From Pardosa pseudoannulata (Eukaryota; Arthropoda; Arachnida; Araneae; Lycosidae), in the NCBI GenBank assembly GCA_032207245.1, contig CM063501.1, positions 87,711,712-87,775,711 on the forward strand: 64,000 bases of DNA, in the 5' to 3' direction. Position 1 is the first letter of the stretch; each line of letters starts with the position of its first letter. Positions 61,926 to 64,000 of this stretch are shown piece after piece. Made by a program: the position numbers and the translations under genes. The notes beneath the pieces are model-generated. The model made no database searches. It was given only the letters and a program-made list of their open reading frames with translations, and was not told where the DNA came from.

Positions 61926-64000
61926 TTTATACAAGTGTTTTTTCGTTTGTTATTTGCATATGTAAATAATGCACTTTTTAATATCTGACAACCTTAACTA
62001 GTCGTTGATAAAATATTTCGATTCGCATTAAAACAAGAAACTATTTTCTGTTGGTAAACCATGTATGTTAAATAAAACTTACTTTTGTGATACATAGCAG
62101 TTTAATTATCATTATGTAACAAAAGTAATAGCTAAGAAAGCTAGTAATTTATACCTTTATTATTTTTTCCTAAAGAGTTTCCAACGGGCATTACGAATAA
62201 TGACTATAAAGAAATACGCAACATTTATCGATTATTTATAAAATGTCCATACTTAAATAAATTCAGTCAGTTCAATTATTGTACAGTAAAACTTTTTTTA
62301 TTTTAGTTAAATTGTTTAATTGGACAAAATACCTTTTTATCTGAAAAGCTTTCATTATAATATCCTATATTTGATTCAATATAAAAATTTAAAAATCTGC
62401 TCTCTTTAGAGTAAAATCTTTCTTGTATCATTAATAAAGGTCTAACTTTGGAATAGTTATTTAGTTTGTATAGAAATAAACACATTTTTATATAAACATG
62501 ACACCAAATGGAAAAACTGTCAATGTATTAATAGAATATAAATATATTAGTAGAAATTTAATATCTAATATTTAAATATATTAATTAAACCTAATTACTC
62601 ACAAAACAACTTGAAATTTGTAAATATGAAACTAATTTTTTATATCAAATAGAAGCTAATTATCTTTTTTGTTCTGTGAACCCAAATTATATTAAGAGGA
62701 GCAATATTTTTTATTTTATATCATAATAAAAGCTAATTTAAAAAAATTCAATTTTTTAAACAGATTTTAAAATTTTTAAATGTCAGATATATTTAAAGTT
62801 TTTATTCACATTATAAACCAGATACATTACTTTAATTTTATGAAAAAAAATTCGTTTCTAATATATATATTATAAAAGTTCTCTTTCAGGTAATATGAAT
62901 TTCGTCTTTTTAATTTAGTATAAAGAAAAAATGTATGAAATGATCAAAGTAAATAATATTTTTAAGACTAAAGTGTTTTTGAACTTACAAAAAATTCATA
63001 CAGAAAGGAACATAATTTATTTTATGGTGAGTCGAATGAAAGCTGTCGTTTTAAAGATTTTAACTATCAAAAGGTATTATGTCCCCTTAAGCGCATTATT
63101 CTATGCATTAATTTTTGATATTTACTAATAGACATATATAACAAGAAATATAATGGCTTAGAGCGACTGACCTAGATTAGGTTGGAAAATAAACATCCGT
63201 TTCTTACTCTCCTATTGATTTGAATATTTTAATTGCTTTTGTGGTGTAAAGTTCATGTGCAGGATTTTTTAAGTAGGTTCGTGAATAAACAACTTGGGAA
63301 ATCGTGACAGATTTGAATCCTGTAAATTTCTTTTTTTTCTTTTATACTATCTTTCGCTTTCAGACTTACAGAGTCTTTAAGTTTAATCTCTAACTATACG
63401 CGCTAGTGTATAAAGTACACTCTATAGTAAACATAATTTAATTTGATTTTGGAAGACCTCCCCATTATGTTTGTTACATTTAACCCATTGTTCTGAACGG
63501 GTTGTCCGGTGTAGTGGGCGCTAAACCAACGGGTACAGAGAGAAATGGGGGTTGGCCGTTAAGGTAGTCTAGGAAGATGATCAGTAGACATAATATCTAT
63601 AAAATTATACTCGATATCTGTAAAAATATCAATAAATTAATCGATTAATATTGTATGTATTATATCGCGATATTTTGTAAAGTTATTAATTTCCTCAGTG
63701 TCACCACAGGTCGCCGTTTGACACCATCTTTGGGATATAGTACAATAATTTTAAATGCATTTCCTTCATTGCAATATTTTCCTTCATGTTTTGCATAACT
63801 AGTCTTTGAAAATGTAGAATAAAAGTACTTTTGATATTGAAACGTACTCAAATCCACACTATCACGTGCTATCATCTTGTGACAGACGGCAGGCTAACAG
63901 TGTTTTTTTTAGTTTTCCTATTGGGAATATTTTCTTAATAAGCGAAAATATGTGCACACAAACACACATATACACACACGTGTGTGTATGTGGCTGCTGC
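61924..64000. other. AT-rich sequence to the window end, putative intron
   Basis: The frames at 62303-62485, 62931-63128 and 63660-63875 have no recognised motif. A balanced-composition piece lies at about 63480-63590. The window ends in short CA/GT runs, including CACACACGTGTGTG at about 63974-63987. Confidence 0.4.

Overview
This window looks like AT-rich, repeat-dense nuclear DNA of an invertebrate animal. Support comes from long (TA)n and (CA)n(TA)n microsatellites, several tRNA-derived SINE families, many short inverted-repeat DNA transposons, a LINE 3' end, and almost no long open frames. A spider or other chelicerate, or another AT-rich arthropod, is a guess; no sequence here fixes the taxon. 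Nothing bacterial, organellar or operon-like is visible.

Layout. 1-9.6 kb: a three-copy ~167-bp tandem repeat, a GC-richer tRNA-headed SINE at 5.7-6.0 kb, one copy of a dispersed repeat at 4.6 kb, and microsatellites. 9.6-18 kb: a decayed LINE reverse-transcriptase C-terminal tail (9.66-9.9 kb) and a short hAT element (13.85-14.33 kb). 18.07-25.06 kb: a ~7-kb composite element with matching ends CAT(A/G)GGCGTAA and an 8-bp flanking repeat CTTCCATA. Inside it lie a 1.6-kb pogo/Tigger element with a dead transposase, an exact 154-bp inverted repeat of part of that transposase, a SINE copy, and a seven-copy 172-bp satellite-like array next to the right end. 25-32 kb: two more tRNA-like or SINE segments and a ~1.15-kb element with ends AGG(G/T)GACCATA. 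32.3-38.1 kb is the densest mobile cluster: a SINE split by a hAT MITE, a direct duplication carrying (CA)n(TA)n plus a SINE, a piggyBac-type element with TTAA ends and a transposase remnant, an LTR-like segment, and a 1.13-kb element with the degraded C-terminal part of a Ginger-type (KRBA2-like) integrase/transposase protein. 38-58 kb: mostly AT-rich sequence with two nucleosome-length tandem dimers, two 21-bp perfect hairpins, a SINE split by a TTAA MITE, a complete 806-bp hAT element with a perfect 8-bp target duplication, and three motif-rich segments that may be enhancers. 58.9-59.3 kb: the only convincing host-gene evidence, a promoter-like block (AP-1, overlapping E-box/CRE/initiator) followed by a short first coding exon (59244-59300) with a strong splice donor. 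The rest of the window to 64 kb is probably its first intron.

I do not see a multi-gene system. The most interesting items are the 7-kb composite element with its satellite array and perfect transposase inverted repeat, the Ginger-type remnant with palindromic ends, the set of nested insertions that give a relative chronology, and the promoter plus first exon of an unrecognised gene. All searches and foldings mentioned are proposals; none were run.
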